From positions 22,140-86,139 of the forward strand of contig NZ_JAAXPN010000010.1 in the NCBI RefSeq assembly GCF_012396505.1: a stretch of DNA of 64,000 nt, written 5' to 3'. The notes beneath the pieces are model-generated. The model was not told where the DNA came from. It did not search any database and was given only the letters and a program-made list of their open reading frames with translations. Of the stretch, positions 18,050 through 27,760 are shown piece after piece. The position numbers and the translations under genes were made by a program. Within the stretch, counting starts at the first letter, position 1; each line of letters starts with the position of its first letter. The DNA comes from Periweissella fabalis (GTDB lineage: Bacteria; Bacillota; Bacilli; Lactobacillales; Lactobacillaceae).

Positions 18050-18868
18050 ATGGCCTCAAAAAAGCAAGTACCTCAATCGGGCTTTATATCAATTATTGGC
18101 TTAATTATCTTAGTGGCATTGGCAGCAAGTTGGTTTACAGGTAGTTCCACTAGTAATAAACACCAGCAATATAATGCTAATACGGCAACATCAAAAGCTA
18201 TTCGAGATAGTCAACATTCGGTATCACAGCCGGCAACTACAGCATCCCAAAAAGGCCAACCAGATACTAATCAAGCACAAACTGGGTTAGCACAACTAAA
18301 TTTTAATGGCCAACAAATTATTCAAGTTAACAATGGCCAACCGAACTTTACGGCAGAACAATTAAACACGACACATGGTGCGTGGGCAACTTATCAGCCA
18401 TTGGATAATTTAGGAAGAGCAACTGGGGCAAGCGCATTATTAAATAAAAGTTTGATGCCGCATGCTAAGCGACAACGATTAACTGTTAATCCAACAGGAT
18501 TTAAAAATCGTAAAGTACCAATTAATGGGCATATTGAATGGTTATATAATCGGTCACATTTAATTGGTTATCAGTTTACTGGTCAAAATAATAACTTACA
18601 AAACTTAGTGACTGGGACGCGATCATTAAATGATCCGGGAATGTCTTATTATGAAAATATGGTTGCAAGTTACCTAAAGAGTCACCCAAATGATTATGTT
18701 CGTTATCAAGTCACTCCTTATTATCGAGCTCAAGAATTGGTCCCACGTGGAGTTCAAATGCAAGCTGAATCAATTGGTAGTCAAACAATTCGTTTTAACT
18801 TGTACATCTTTAATGTTCAATCGGGCGTAAATATTAACTATCAAAATGGCTACTCAAGTACTAACTAA
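18050..18868 (+). CDS. Membrane-anchored DNA/RNA non-specific endonuclease
   Basis: A 272 aa protein with one N-terminal hydrophobic segment (about 12-32) acting as signal anchor, a low-complexity Ser/Thr/Gln linker (about 34-85) and a C-terminal nuclease domain of the NUC1/EndA family. The active-site region is YNRSHLIGYQFTGQNNNLQNL, with Asn-Arg-Ser-His in place of the classical DRGH and a downstream metal-binding Asn, as in other LAB nucleases. It probably degrades DNA at the cell surface for nutrition or uptake. TAGGAGAATCAA precedes ATG 18050. It may be read through from recR-yaaL, 13 bases upstream. Confidence 0.85.
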   Translation: MASKKQVPQSGFISIIGLIILVALAASWFTGSSTSNKHQQYNANTATSKAIRDSQHSVSQPATTASQKGQPDTNQAQTGLAQLNFNGQQIIQVNNGQPNFTAEQLNTTHGAWATYQPLDNLGRATGASALLNKSLMPHAKRQRLTVNPTGFKNRKVPINGHIEWLYNRSHLIGYQFTGQNNNLQNLVTGTRSLNDPGMSYYENMVASYLKSHPNDYVRYQVTPYYRAQELVPRGVQMQAESIGSQTIRFNLYIFNVQSGVNINYQNGYSSTN

Positions 18869-18885
18869 CATGTTAAAATAATTTA

Positions 18886-19107
18886 AGCAATGATATAGAC
18901 AAAGTAGTGAATAGATATCTGATTCAGAAAGTTAGTGGTTGTTGTGAACTAACCAGTATTTATTTAACGAAGTTACATCTATGGAGCACAAACGATTCGT
19001 CTCGTTATCGACGCCTAAGGCTACATAAGCGTAGTAAATTAAGGTGGTACCACGGAATTAATTCGTCCTTAAGTGTATATTCTTCATACACTTGAGGACT
19101 TTTTTTA
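18886..19107 (+). ncRNA. tRNA-Tyr T-box riboswitch upstream of tyrS
   Basis: The leader has an AGTGA loop-E element (18906-18910) opposite the specifier codon UAC (Tyr, 18974-18976) followed by A, the T-box TGGTACCACG (19045-19054), and a terminator whose stem GTCCTTAAGTGTAT / ATACACTTGAGGAC ends in seven T's (about 19064-19107). Uncharged tRNA-Tyr would pair with the specifier and the T-box and stabilise the antiterminator. Confidence 0.93.
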
Positions 19108-19127
19108 TGGAAAAAAGGAGAACTCAA

Positions 19128-20381
19128 ATGGAAATTTTTGCTGATTTAAAATGGCGCGGGGCCATTAACCAATTAACAGATGAAGAAGGCTTACAAGAGC
19201 TTTTAAATGAAAAACAAGTCGGTATGTACGCGGGGATTGACCCAACTGCAGATTCAATGCATATTGGGCACTTAATCCCCTTTATGGTGTTAAAACGTTT
19301 CCAATTAGCTGGTCACAAACCAGTGATTGTAATTGGTGGTGGAACCGGTTCAATTGGTGATCCATCAGGCCGAAACTCAGAACGGGTTTTACAGACGATG
19401 GAACAAGTTATGCATAATGAGGAAGCTTTGACTGCTCAAATGGTACACTTATTTGGTACAGAAAACTTCCGTGTGGTAAATAACCGTGATTGGTTAGGTA
19501 AGATTAGTTTGCTTGATTTCTTGCGTATTTACGGTAAGTTATTTTCAGTTAATACGATGTTAGCCAAAGATGTCGTGGCTTCACGTTTAGAAACTGGAAT
19601 TTCATTTACAGAATTTACTTACCAAATCTTGCAATCAGTTGATTTCCTTGAACTATTCAAACGAGAAGAAGTCCAATTACAAGTTGGTGGTGCTGACCAA
19701 TGGGGTAACATCACTGCCGGAATTGACTTGATTCACCGGATGGAAGGTAATGATGCGAAGGCCTATGGTTTAACAATTCCATTAATGCTTAAATCTGATG
19801 GAACTAAATTTGGTAAAACTGTTGGTGGTGCAGTATGGTTAGATGCTAAAAAGACATCACCATATGAATTCTATCAGTTCTGGTTTAATCAAGAAGACGC
19901 AGATGTTATTAAATATTTGAAATACTTTACATTCTTATCAAAAGAAGAAATTGAAACACTCGAAGTAGCAACTAAAGAAAATCCGCGTGCTCGGGCAGCA
20001 CAACGTAAGCTTGCTCAAGAAGTGACTCGCTTTGTACATTCACAAGCAGCCGTTGATGAAGCTGAACGAATTTCAGCAGCGTTATTCTCAGGTGATGTTC
20101 AAGATTTAACAGCAACTGAAATTGCCCAAGGATTTGCTAATATGCCATCATTTGAATTAACTAGTGAAGTTAAAAATATCGTAGACTTCATTGTTGATGC
20201 TGGTGTTGATAGTTCAAAACGTCAAGCACGTGAAGATGTAACCAATGGAGCAATTCGAATTAATGGGCAACAAATTACGGATGTTGCAGCAATGATTGAT
20301 CCGAGTGCAATGTATGATGGTAAATTTGTGATTGTTCGGCGTGGTAAGAAGAAGTATTTCTTAGGACGCGTTCATGATTAA
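19128..20381 (+). CDS. tyrS: Tyrosyl-tRNA synthetase
   Basis: Charges tRNA-Tyr. The 417 aa length is normal. The HIGH motif is in ADSMHIGHLIPFM, tyrosine-binding residues are in QILQSVDFLELF and QVGGADQWGN, and KFGKT takes the place of KMSKS. The C-terminal S4-like RNA-binding domain covers about 350-410 (SKRQAREDVTNGAIRINGQ). AAAAAGGAGAA precedes ATG 19128; TTG 19092 lies in the terminator stem and is rejected. Control is by the T-box leader. Confidence 0.97.
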   Translation: MEIFADLKWRGAINQLTDEEGLQELLNEKQVGMYAGIDPTADSMHIGHLIPFMVLKRFQLAGHKPVIVIGGGTGSIGDPSGRNSERVLQTMEQVMHNEEALTAQMVHLFGTENFRVVNNRDWLGKISLLDFLRIYGKLFSVNTMLAKDVVASRLETGISFTEFTYQILQSVDFLELFKREEVQLQVGGADQWGNITAGIDLIHRMEGNDAKAYGLTIPLMLKSDGTKFGKTVGGAVWLDAKKTSPYEFYQFWFNQEDADVIKYLKYFTFLSKEEIETLEVATKENPRARAAQRKLAQEVTRFVHSQAAVDEAERISAALFSGDVQDLTATEIAQGFANMPSFELTSEVKNIVDFIVDAGVDSSKRQAREDVTNGAIRINGQQITDVAAMIDPSAMYDGKFVIVRRGKKKYFLGRVHD

Positions 20382-20481
20382 TTTACTAAAACACGCTTAA
20401 AAAGGTCAAATATATTCTAAATGTACACTAAAAGTAGCTGTGGTATAACTAAAAATTAGTAGTAGTTCACTTATAGAATGT

Positions 20482-20623
20482 CTGACAAAAGGCAGATGCT
20501 AGCATAAAACTAGAAAATCCCGACTGAATTTTTAAAATTTAGTCGGGATTTTCTAGTTTTATACCTTATCGATGAGTCTTTTGTCACACTATCTTTTTTC
20601 GCGAAATTCTACTTGGTAGTGAC
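20482..20623. repeat. Dispersed GTGAC-type terminator repeat, copy R1
   Basis: TGACAAAAG at the left and CTTTTGTCA at the right enclose ATAAAACTAGAAAATCCCGACT and its exact inverse, so both arms of this copy are arm-A type. A further segment runs to GTGAC at 20619. It serves as bidirectional terminator between convergent tyrS and the LysR gene. It is related to copies at 22902, 31254, 33534, 38688, 43612 and 51950. Confidence 0.8.
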
Positions 20624-20649
20624 ATCTGCTACAATACCATTCAATTGCA

Positions 20650-21537
20650 TTAAATACCTCTTAAATTTTTGTTTAAGAGGATTAAAATATTTTTCTGAGC
20701 CGGAGTTAAGACATGTGCCGTACGATATGCAATACTAGTTATAAACTCAGGTTGATCATCATCTAGTAAATCAAGAGCGACAATATCATTTCTTTGATCA
20801 TTAGTAATACTAGCTAAAAAAGAAATGCCTAAGTTAGCTGCAACCATGTTAAGGACTAAATTAACATCTGTGGAGCGGAAAATAGGGTTTAAGCGCATAT
20901 GATTACGATTGGCGAGTTTATTTATTGCTTGAGTATGGACAAATCCTTCACTTAGTAATATAAAAGGTAAGCCTTTTAAATCTGCAAAATGAATGGCCTG
21001 CCTATTAGCTAGAGGGTGATTTTTTGCGACAAATATTTGGAAAGGATGGCGATCGAATTCTTGGGTAATTAATGATTTATATGATAATGGCTCATCTGAA
21101 CCAAGTAAGGCAATATCAATTTTACCGTGCAATAATGCTTTACGTAAATCATTTGAACCACTTTCAATTGTTTGAATATTGTGCAATAAATCTAACGAAC
21201 TGAGTTGGCTAGCAATTTTCGTAAAATAGTAGTTGCGAATAATTGGTGGTAGGCCTAATGTAATTTGATCATTATTTAGGCGACTTATTTCATCTTTAGT
21301 TACTAACCATTCATTTAATATCTGATTGGCATGTTTATTTAATTGTTCACCAGCCAAAGTAATATAAAGATCGTTATGTGAATGGTCGCGTATAACTAAT
21401 TGGGTTGAAAGTTCCTCTTCTAAACGTTTAATAGCAGCACTGATGGTTGGTTGACTAACATTAAAAAAAGCGGCAACTTTTGAAAAGTTTTTTTGCAAGA
21501 TTAATTGCTGATAATATTCTAGGTCACGAATATACAT
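20650..21537 (-). CDS. LysR-type transcriptional regulator
   Basis: A 295 aa LysR regulator: winged HTH at residues 1-60 (FSKVAAFFNVSQPTISAAIKRLEEEL) and a periplasmic-binding-like effector domain (about 90-290). AAGGAGT lies before the ATG on the minus strand. It is divergent from an AEC-family transporter gene across a 378-bp gap containing a TGACA-N7-TGTCA palindrome, so it probably controls that transporter. In malolactic clusters MleR and MleP have this kind of pairing, but no malolactic enzyme gene is here, so I do not use the mle name. The effector is unknown. Confidence 0.87.
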   Translation of the reverse strand: MYIRDLEYYQQLILQKNFSKVAAFFNVSQPTISAAIKRLEEELSTQLVIRDHSHNDLYITLAGEQLNKHANQILNEWLVTKDEISRLNNDQITLGLPPIIRNYYFTKIASQLSSLDLLHNIQTIESGSNDLRKALLHGKIDIALLGSDEPLSYKSLITQEFDRHPFQIFVAKNHPLANRQAIHFADLKGLPFILLSEGFVHTQAINKLANRNHMRLNPIFRSTDVNLVLNMVAANLGISFLASITNDQRNDIVALDLLDDDQPEFITSIAYRTAHVLTPAQKNILILLNKNLRGI

Positions 21538-21915
21538 GGTTACTCCTTGCTATGACTGTTATTTAAATGATGATATAAAAATCATTTATAGCTCATATTT
21601 AATTTGACTATACCATTATAAAAGCATTATATTAGATGACAATGAATAGTTATATAAGAAAATATGTTTAAAAATTTGTTGCATCTTTAAAAACATTTAA
21701 TTGTTTTTATCACTCTGAGTACAGTGACAATTACGCTGTCAATAAAATTTTAATTACTTATATTGTACCATTGATTTTAGTTGACACGTATAAGGACACG
21801 GCAAACAGAGATAAAAATTAATTAGGTGGGGATGTTTTGGTGACTTAATTATTTAAAGATATTTTCAAATATATATACAGGAATTTTAAGTTTTAGAAAT
21901 TTTGAGGTAGGAATA
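21538..21915. promoter_or_regulatory. Divergent LysR / transporter regulatory region
   Basis: 378 bp with no gene. TGACA-N7-TGTCA (21725-21741) is a 17-bp palindrome with the T-N11-A form of LysR operators. A TTGACA with a weak -10 follows near 21780. The rest is AT-rich and featureless to my reading. Confidence 0.5.
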
Positions 21916-22890
21916 ATGGCAGTTTTATGGAGTTCCATACAAAGTGTTTTGGTTGTCGTAATCATTATGGCACTTGGTTACATTTTACGAGTTAAAGGTT
22001 GGTTTGCAGATAGTTTTGGTAAGAATATTTCTAAATTTATTAAAAATATTGCTTTGCCAGCATCAATTTTTGTTTCAGTATTACAACGTTTGACTCGTGG
22101 TACATTGGTATCATTTTCAAGTTACTTAATTTGGGGATTCTTGGCCGTAATTATTGGTTATGTAATTGCATTTATTTTAGTTAAAGTATTAAAAGTTCGA
22201 CCTGGCCGTCGTGGAATCATGGTTAATGCAATCGTTAATGCTAACACTATATTTATTGGGTTACCTTTAAATATTGCTTTGTTTGGTAACGATAGTTTAA
22301 CGTATTTCTTGGTTTATTATATTGTTAATACCGTTTCAACTTGGGCCTTTGGGGTTTTCTTAATTAGTAACGATGATCCAACTAAGACTGCCAACACTGG
22401 TGAAAAGAAAAAAATCAATTGGAAGCAAGTTATTCCAATGCCTTTAGTTGGATTCGTGGTTGCATTAGTATTTTTATTATTAAATATTCCAATTTTAAAG
22501 ATCACATTTTTACAACAAAGCATGAATTATGTTGGTAGTTTGGTAACACCATTATCACTTATTTATATCGGGATTGTATTAGCGGATGCTGGTTTAAAGA
22601 GTATTACTTTTGATCGTGATACGATTGTTGCATTGCTTGGCCGGTTTGTACTATCACCAGTTATTATGATTGCAATTGTGTATTTCACAGCACGTCATGG
22701 CGTGAACTTAGCACCAGTCTTACAAAAAACCTTGATTGTACAATCAGCAACGCCAATGTTGGCTGTTTTACCAATCTTAGCAGCTGAAGCACATGGTGAT
22801 GTTAAATTTGCAACTAATATTGTTACAACTTCAACAGTCTTGTTCATTATTGTTGTACCAATTTTAATGACAATCATTCAATATATTTAA
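21916..22890 (+). CDS. AEC family transporter (auxin efflux carrier / malate permease type)
   Basis: A 324 aa membrane protein with about ten hydrophobic segments split by a short cytoplasmic loop (NDDPTKTANTGEKKKINWKQ). LPASIFVSVLQRL, NANTIFIGLPLN and QSATPMLAVLPILAAE are typical of the AEC family, whose LAB members carry malate or other organic acids. GAGGTAGGAATA precedes ATG 21916. The divergent LysR gene suggests substrate-dependent induction. Substrate is not resolved. Confidence 0.87.
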   Translation: MAVLWSSIQSVLVVVIIMALGYILRVKGWFADSFGKNISKFIKNIALPASIFVSVLQRLTRGTLVSFSSYLIWGFLAVIIGYVIAFILVKVLKVRPGRRGIMVNAIVNANTIFIGLPLNIALFGNDSLTYFLVYYIVNTVSTWAFGVFLISNDDPTKTANTGEKKKINWKQVIPMPLVGFVVALVFLLLNIPILKITFLQQSMNYVGSLVTPLSLIYIGIVLADAGLKSITFDRDTIVALLGRFVLSPVIMIAIVYFTARHGVNLAPVLQKTLIVQSATPMLAVLPILAAEAHGDVKFATNIVTTSTVLFIIVVPILMTIIQYI

Positions 22891-22901
22891 TTTTTAGGGT
22901 T

Positions 22902-23050
22902 TGTGATAGATCCATTTTTAGTAGTAATTTGTTACTAGATGTGTTGTAAGAAGATAAATAATTTTCTAAAATACCAAAAAGACTGAATTTGTAAAAAATT
23001 CAGTCTTTTTTAGTTATATTCCTTATCTGGACGTCTTTTGTCGTATTCAC
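22902..23050. repeat. Dispersed GTGAC-type terminator repeat, copy R2
   Basis: Arm B (GTGATAGATCC ... TAGTAGTAATTTGTTACTA) leads to the hairpin AAAAAGACTGAATTT / AAATTCAGTCTTTTT, then arm A (TTAGTTATATTCCTTATCTG ... CTTTTGTCG). It acts as terminator for the AEC transporter gene. Confidence 0.75.
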
Positions 23051-23136
23051 TTTTTCGGTTAGATAATAGGGAAATCGCAAAAATTGATTATATTATGATA
23101 CAATTTAATAATTACATAAATAAAGTGAGGGAAACG

Positions 23137-23913
23137 ATGCAAACAATGACAATTGGTGACTATAAACGACAAGCACGTCAAAAGTTACAAGGAAATTGGG
23201 GAGCTGCAATCCGCTTAAATGCTTTTCCGGCAGCCTTAAAGTTTGTTGGAACAATATTGGCCGCTTTACTAATAATAGGGGTAATTACAATCCTTATAAT
23301 TGCATTTGGAAATACTCAGGCAAATAGTGAAGTGAACAATGCGATTAAATCAAGTGTAGAAGTATCTGCTAATCAGGGTGCTAATTCTACTTTTATGGGA
23401 TCTTATGGTAACGAATTGAGTTCAGTATTGATGTCAATTATTATTGCAATGGTTTCAACAGGTATTTACTGGACGTCACTTGATTGGTTACGTGGTAAAA
23501 AAGAAACTGTTAAATTTATTGATGCTTTTGATGGTTTTAATAGCCGCAATATTTTAGCTAACTTTATGTTAATTTTAGTGATGACACTGTTCAAAATTCT
23601 ATGGACGTGCTTATTTATTATTCCGGGGTGTATTAAAGTATTTTCATACTCACAAACGTTATTCATTTACAAAGATATGGTTGATAAACATGGTAAGGAT
23701 AATGTACCAACTAGTTGGGCATGGTATGTTACAGCTAGTCGGCGGTTAATGCAAGGTCACAAAGCCCAATTATTTTGGTTAGAAGTTAGCTTTATTGGTT
23801 GGTATATTTTGGTTTTTGTAACTTTAGGCCTCGCATGGTTTTGGGTAATGCCATATATTAATATGACGCGTACAGTATTTTATGAAAACCTTGCGGGATC
23901 AACATTTAAATAA
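23137..23913 (+). CDS. DUF975 family integral membrane protein
   Basis: A 258 aa protein of unknown function with about five to six membrane segments. The N-terminal TIGDYKRQARQKLQGNWGAAIRLN is the hallmark start of DUF975 proteins, and FLDWLRG-like and YSQTLFIYKDMVDKH-like segments follow. I chose ATG 23137 (GTGAGGGAAACG before it) because an open frame from 23038 runs through the upstream repeat and adds residues without family likeness. It is probably monocistronic. No role can be assigned. Confidence 0.8.
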   Translation: MQTMTIGDYKRQARQKLQGNWGAAIRLNAFPAALKFVGTILAALLIIGVITILIIAFGNTQANSEVNNAIKSSVEVSANQGANSTFMGSYGNELSSVLMSIIIAMVSTGIYWTSLDWLRGKKETVKFIDAFDGFNSRNILANFMLILVMTLFKILWTCLFIIPGCIKVFSYSQTLFIYKDMVDKHGKDNVPTSWAWYVTASRRLMQGHKAQLFWLEVSFIGWYILVFVTLGLAWFWVMPYINMTRTVFYENLAGSTFK

Positions 23914-23937
23914 GAACATTTTAGTTAAATAATTTGA

Positions 23938-24012
23938 TATAATAGACTACGAACTTTAAGCGTAGACGAACATATAAATCCGGTAGCAGCGATAAGTTAA
24001 GCTATCGGATTT
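23938..24012 (+). promoter_or_regulatory. rapZ leader with attenuator hairpin
   Basis: TATAAT (23938) is followed within 10 bases by hairpin CTACG/CGTAG (23946-23964) and then by AAATCCG-GTAGC / GCTAT-CGGATTT (23976-24012) with a short T-rich tail. The -35 box is poor. The output could be a leader with attenuation or a roughly 70-nt RNA. Confidence 0.5.
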
Positions 24013-24064
24013 TAATTATCTATATAAGTAAAATGAAAAAGGTTGATGACTGGAGGTTAAAGCA

Positions 24065-24940
24065 ATGACAAATGAGCAAGAAATTGTAATTATCACAGGA
24101 ATGAGTGGTGCGGGTAAGACTATTGCTATGCAAGCATTTGAAGATATGGGTTTTTTAACAACAGATAATCTTCCAATTGCATTATTAGGGCAATTTTTTA
24201 AAATGTTAGAAGCTAATACATCAGTTCAAAAAGTCGCATTAGTTGTAGATGCGCGTTCGATTGAATTAGTTGGTAGTATCGATGAAATGTGGCGTAATAG
24301 GCAAACAACAACGAAAATTTTGTTTTTAGATGCTAACAACCAAGAATTAGTTGCACGCTATAAGGAGTCTCGTCGACAACATCCTTTAGCACCGTCGGGA
24401 CGAGTGTTGGAAGGAATTGAAAAAGAACGGCGTGTTTTAGAAGAAATTAAAAATCATGCAGATATGCTAATTAATACTGATGATTTATCAACACGCCAGT
24501 TACGAAAGATGTTATTTACTAAATTTAGTGATGGAAATCATCGGGCACCATTTAACGTCCAAGTTATGTCTTTTGGTTTTAAATATGGGTTGCCTCTTGA
24601 TGCAGACTTAGTTTGGGATGTACGGTTTTTAACCAATCCATTTTATGATCCAAAGTTACGTGATTTAACAGGTTTAGATCAACCAGTTTATGATTATGTG
24701 ATGCAAACTGATGGTGCTGAAGAATTCTTTAACAGCTATATGAAGTTGCTAAAATTAACTATTCCACGCTATATCGCCGAAGGTAAAACATCCTTAGTAA
24801 TCGCGATTGGTTGTACGGGGGGGCAACATCGGTCAGTGGCCTTTGCAGAACGGATTGGGCGTACTCTTGAAGCTAATTATCAAGTTCGAGTTACTCATCG
24901 AGATATCGAATTGCGGAAGGAATCGAGTGTTAAGTCATGA
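24065..24940 (+). CDS. rapZ: RNase adapter / nucleotide-binding protein RapZ (YvcJ)
   Basis: A 291 aa P-loop protein. Walker A GMSGAGKT lies at residues 12-19 and the C-terminal domain carries [20 protein letters not shown]. In E. coli RapZ guides RNase E to the GlmZ sRNA in glucosamine-6-phosphate control; in Bacillus YvcJ is linked to competence, so the role here is open. TGGAGGTTAAAGCA precedes ATG 24065. It overlaps yvcK by 4 bases, and rapZ-yvcK-whiA is the universal Firmicutes order. Confidence 0.94.
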   Translation: MTNEQEIVIITGMSGAGKTIAMQAFEDMGFLTTDNLPIALLGQFFKMLEANTSVQKVALVVDARSIELVGSIDEMWRNRQTTTKILFLDANNQELVARYKESRRQHPLAPSGRVLEGIEKERRVLEEIKNHADMLINTDDLSTRQLRKMLFTKFSDGNHRAPFNVQVMSFGFKYGLPLDADLVWDVRFLTNPFYDPKLRDLTGLDQPVYDYVMQTDGAEEFFNSYMKLLKLTIPRYIAEGKTSLVIAIGCTGGQHRSVAFAERIGRTLEANYQVRVTHRDIELRKESSVKS

Positions 24941-25908
24941 AAAAAGTCGTAATAATAGGGGGAGGCTCAGGATTACCAGTAGTCCTACGAGCTTTACGCA
25001 AACAACAAGTAGATATTACTGCAGTGGTAACAGTTGCTGATGACGGTGGTTCGTCAGGTATTTTACGTAATTATATTAACGTTGTGCCACCGGGGGATAT
25101 TCGCAACGTGATGGCTGTGATGTCAACATTAGATGAAAATTTTATCAATGTTTTTCAATACCGATTTAAGTCGGAGGATGATTTCTTTGCAGGCCATAGC
25201 ATTGGTAATTTAATTATTGCAGCGATGCAAGAGATGAATTTAAATATTTTTGAAGCTGTGCAAAAATTAAGCAAAATGATGGCGATTCGAGGACATGTTT
25301 ATCCGGTTGCTAACGAACCATTGGAGCTCCATGCTGAATTTACGGATGGGACATCTTTGGTAGGAGAAGCAGAAATAACGGAAGCTCATAAAGTTATCAA
25401 AAAAGTATGGGTCGAACCACTGGAATCATCACAGAATAAAATTGCACAAGCGGTGCCACAAGTTATTACAGCCATTGCACAAGCTGATCAAGTCATTTTA
25501 GGCCCAGGATCGCTTTATACGAGTATTTTACCTAACTTGACTATTCCAGATGTCGCACTTGCATTACGTGCGACACGTGCAGATATTGTTTATATTTCAA
25601 ATATTATGACACAAAAAGGCGAAACTGATAATTTTTCAGATGCTGATCATGTTAAAGTATTAAATCAACATTTAGGTGGTGATTTAATTACGCATGTTAT
25701 CGTTAATGGGACCGAGGTTCCAGATGATTATATTGATTGGCAACGTTGGAATGAAGTTTCCCAACAGGTTAGGCATGATAGTTGCGAATTTATTGGGATG
25801 AAGGCGCAAGAGATACGAGCTAATTTACTTGAATTACGCGATAATGGTGCTTTTCATAATGGTGAATTAGTAGTGCAAGAATTAATGAAAATTCTTGCAC
25901 AAAAGTAA
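24937..25908 (+). CDS. yvcK: Gluconeogenesis factor YvcK (UDP-sugar-binding CofD-like protein)
   Basis: A 323 aa Rossmann-like protein needed in Bacillus for growth on gluconeogenic carbon and for cell-wall synthesis through PBP1 and UDP-GlcNAc sensing. Conserved parts are [39 protein letters not shown] and [16 protein letters not shown] 24937 overlaps the rapZ stop (ATGA). It leads into whiA with a short overlap. The pairing with glm genes 4 kb away fits a cell-wall precursor theme, but that is inference. Confidence 0.93.
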   Translation: MKKVVIIGGGSGLPVVLRALRKQQVDITAVVTVADDGGSSGILRNYINVVPPGDIRNVMAVMSTLDENFINVFQYRFKSEDDFFAGHSIGNLIIAAMQEMNLNIFEAVQKLSKMMAIRGHVYPVANEPLELHAEFTDGTSLVGEAEITEAHKVIKKVWVEPLESSQNKIAQAVPQVITAIAQADQVILGPGSLYTSILPNLTIPDVALALRATRADIVYISNIMTQKGETDNFSDADHVKVLNQHLGGDLITHVIVNGTEVPDDYIDWQRWNEVSQQVRHDSCEFIGMKAQEIRANLLELRDNGAFHNGELVVQELMKILAQK

Positions 25909-25924
25909 TGAAAGGAAATACGTA

Positions 25925-26881
25925 ATGTCATATGCAAGTGACGTGAAAAAAGAGCTGACGAGCTTAGAAGTTCATGAACGTAATGGTAAAGCAGAGCTGT
26001 CTGCTTTAATTCGTATGAATGGTGCTTTAGGGTTAAGTAATCGACAATTTATTTTAAATGTTCAAACAGAAAATGCGGCAACTGCTCGACGAATTTATAG
26101 TTTATTACAGCAATTCTACAGGGTAGAGGCGGAAGTAGTTATTCGTCGTCAAATGAAACTAAAAAAAAATAATGTATATATTGTACGATTGAAATATCAA
26201 GTCCAACAAATCTTAGATGACTTACAGATTATGAAAGGTTTTGAGATTAATGAAGATATGCCCAAGGCGTTATTAAAACGTGATTCAGAACGCCGTTCAT
26301 ATTTACGCGGAGCTTTTTTAGCAGCGGGATCAGTAAACAACCCAGAGAAAAGTCGATATCATTTAGAAATTTATTCGCTATATCAAGCACATAATGAGCA
26401 ATTAGCAGATTTAATGAATGAATACCGATTAAATGCAAAAACAACAGAACGGCGCTCAGGGTACATTGTGTACTTAAAAGAAGCTGAGAAAATTGCTGAT
26501 TTCCTACAATTAATTGGAGCAACGAATAGTATGCTTCAATTTGAAGATGTCCGAATTATGCGAGATATTAAAAATTCTGTTAATCGGCTAACTAATGCTG
26601 AAGAAGCAAATGCCAATAAGGTTGCTGATGCGAGTGCTCGCCAAATTGATAATATTAATCTAATTAATGATCAAATTGGTTTGATGGCCTTACCGGTAAA
26701 GTTACGTCAAATTGCTGAAGCACGCTTAAATCATCCAGATGTTAGTCTGGGTGAACTAGGTAATTTTGTGCTAGATGGACCAATTTCAAAGTCAGGGGTT
26801 AATCATCGTCTTCGAAAAATTAATGAATACGCTCAAGCAATTCGTGAAGGCCTACCTTTACCAGGTTCAAAAAAGCGATAA
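25925..26881 (+). CDS. whiA: DNA-binding protein WhiA
   Basis: A 318 aa protein with an N-terminal LAGLIDADG homing-endonuclease-like fold lacking nuclease activity ([25 protein letters not shown]) and a C-terminal HTH ([20 protein letters not shown] ... [11 protein letters not shown]). In Bacillus it affects division and chromosome segregation. GAAAGGAAATACGTA precedes ATG 25925; ATG 25895 inside yvcK is rejected. It ends the rapZ-yvcK-whiA operon. Confidence 0.94.
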   Translation: MSYASDVKKELTSLEVHERNGKAELSALIRMNGALGLSNRQFILNVQTENAATARRIYSLLQQFYRVEAEVVIRRQMKLKKNNVYIVRLKYQVQQILDDLQIMKGFEINEDMPKALLKRDSERRSYLRGAFLAAGSVNNPEKSRYHLEIYSLYQAHNEQLADLMNEYRLNAKTTERRSGYIVYLKEAEKIADFLQLIGATNSMLQFEDVRIMRDIKNSVNRLTNAEEANANKVADASARQIDNINLINDQIGLMALPVKLRQIAEARLNHPDVSLGELGNFVLDGPISKSGVNHRLRKINEYAQAIREGLPLPGSKKR

Positions 26882-26899
26882 ATTAATCTAAGATTATTG

Positions 26900-26929
26900 T
26901 TTGACCTGTTTTGACCTTTGCGGTAATAT
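26900..26929 (+). promoter_or_regulatory. clpP promoter with perfect CtsR operator
   Basis: TTTGACC-TGT-TTTGACC (26900-26916) is the complement of the CtsR heptad repeat GGTCAAA-N3-GGTCAAA without mismatch. The first TTGACC (26901) with TAATAT (26924), 17 bp apart, forms the promoter, so CtsR would cover the -35 box and spacer. Confidence 0.9.
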
Positions 26930-26989
26930 TAAACAGTATATTAGCAGTCATAATATTTGATTGCTAGAATTATTTAAGGAGGATCAATT

Positions 26990-27580
26990 ATGTATCCAGT
27001 ACCTACAGTTATTGAAACGTCAGCCCGTGGTGAACGTGCTTACGATATTTACTCACGGCTTTTAAAAGACCGGATTATTATGGTTAGTGGTCAAATTGAA
27101 GATGGGATGGCTAATGCCATTGTAGCGCAACTCCTCTTCTTAGACGCTCAAGATTCAGAAAAAGATATTTATATGTATATTAACTCACCTGGTGGTGTAG
27201 TAACAGCAGGTATGGCAATTGTTGATACGATGAACTTCATCAAGTCAAACATTCAAACTGTTGTTATTGGATTGGCTGCTTCGATGGCAACAATTATTGC
27301 ATCTTCAGGAACAAAAGGTAAACGCTTTATTTTGCCTAATGCTGAATACTTGATTCACCAACCAATGGGGGGTGCGCAAGGTCAACAAACAGAAATTGAA
27401 ATTGCATACCAACAAATCACCAAAACTCGTCGCAAATTGGCACAAGTATTGGCTGATAACTCAAATCAAAGTCTTGAAAAGGTTGAAGCAGATATCGAGC
27501 GTGACTACTGGATGGATGCTGAAGAAACATTGGCATATGGGCTAGTTGATAAGGTGATGGCCTCATCAGCAGATTTATAA
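26990..27580 (+). CDS. clpP: ATP-dependent Clp protease proteolytic subunit
   Basis: Serine peptidase that forms the tetradecameric barrel fed by ClpC, ClpE or ClpX. The 196 aa protein keeps the family blocks [29 protein letters not shown] with the catalytic Ser, and [10 protein letters not shown] with the catalytic His; the Asp lies in the C-terminal third. AAGGAGGATCAATT precedes ATG 26990. Control by CtsR is evident from the operator, matching the same type of site at clpE. Confidence 0.97.
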   Translation: MYPVPTVIETSARGERAYDIYSRLLKDRIIMVSGQIEDGMANAIVAQLLFLDAQDSEKDIYMYINSPGGVVTAGMAIVDTMNFIKSNIQTVVIGLAASMATIIASSGTKGKRFILPNAEYLIHQPMGGAQGQQTEIEIAYQQITKTRRKLAQVLADNSNQSLEKVEADIERDYWMDAEETLAYGLVDKVMASSADL

Positions 27581-27597
27581 TACTTAATAAGCATATG

Positions 27598-27632
27598 AAA
27601 ACGAGTGAGGGGTTAATTTCACTCGTTTTTTG
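27598..27632 (+). terminator. Terminator after clpP
   Basis: AAAACGAGTG pairs with CACTCGTTTT around a 12-base loop and is followed by T's. Confidence 0.88.
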
Positions 27633-27760
27633 TATTTACTGCCTTTTACTTTGCATTAATTAGTAAGTTTGCTAGCAATGTTGCTTGGAGTCAGTACTTA
27701 TTAAACGTTACAATCGTGATATAATGTTGATATCAAAATTTTGGGAATCGAGGATTGAAT

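Noticed and set aside
20650..22890. Malolactic locus (mleR-mleP)
   Set aside because: The LysR and AEC pair fits in layout, but no malolactic enzyme gene is present, so the name is unsupported.
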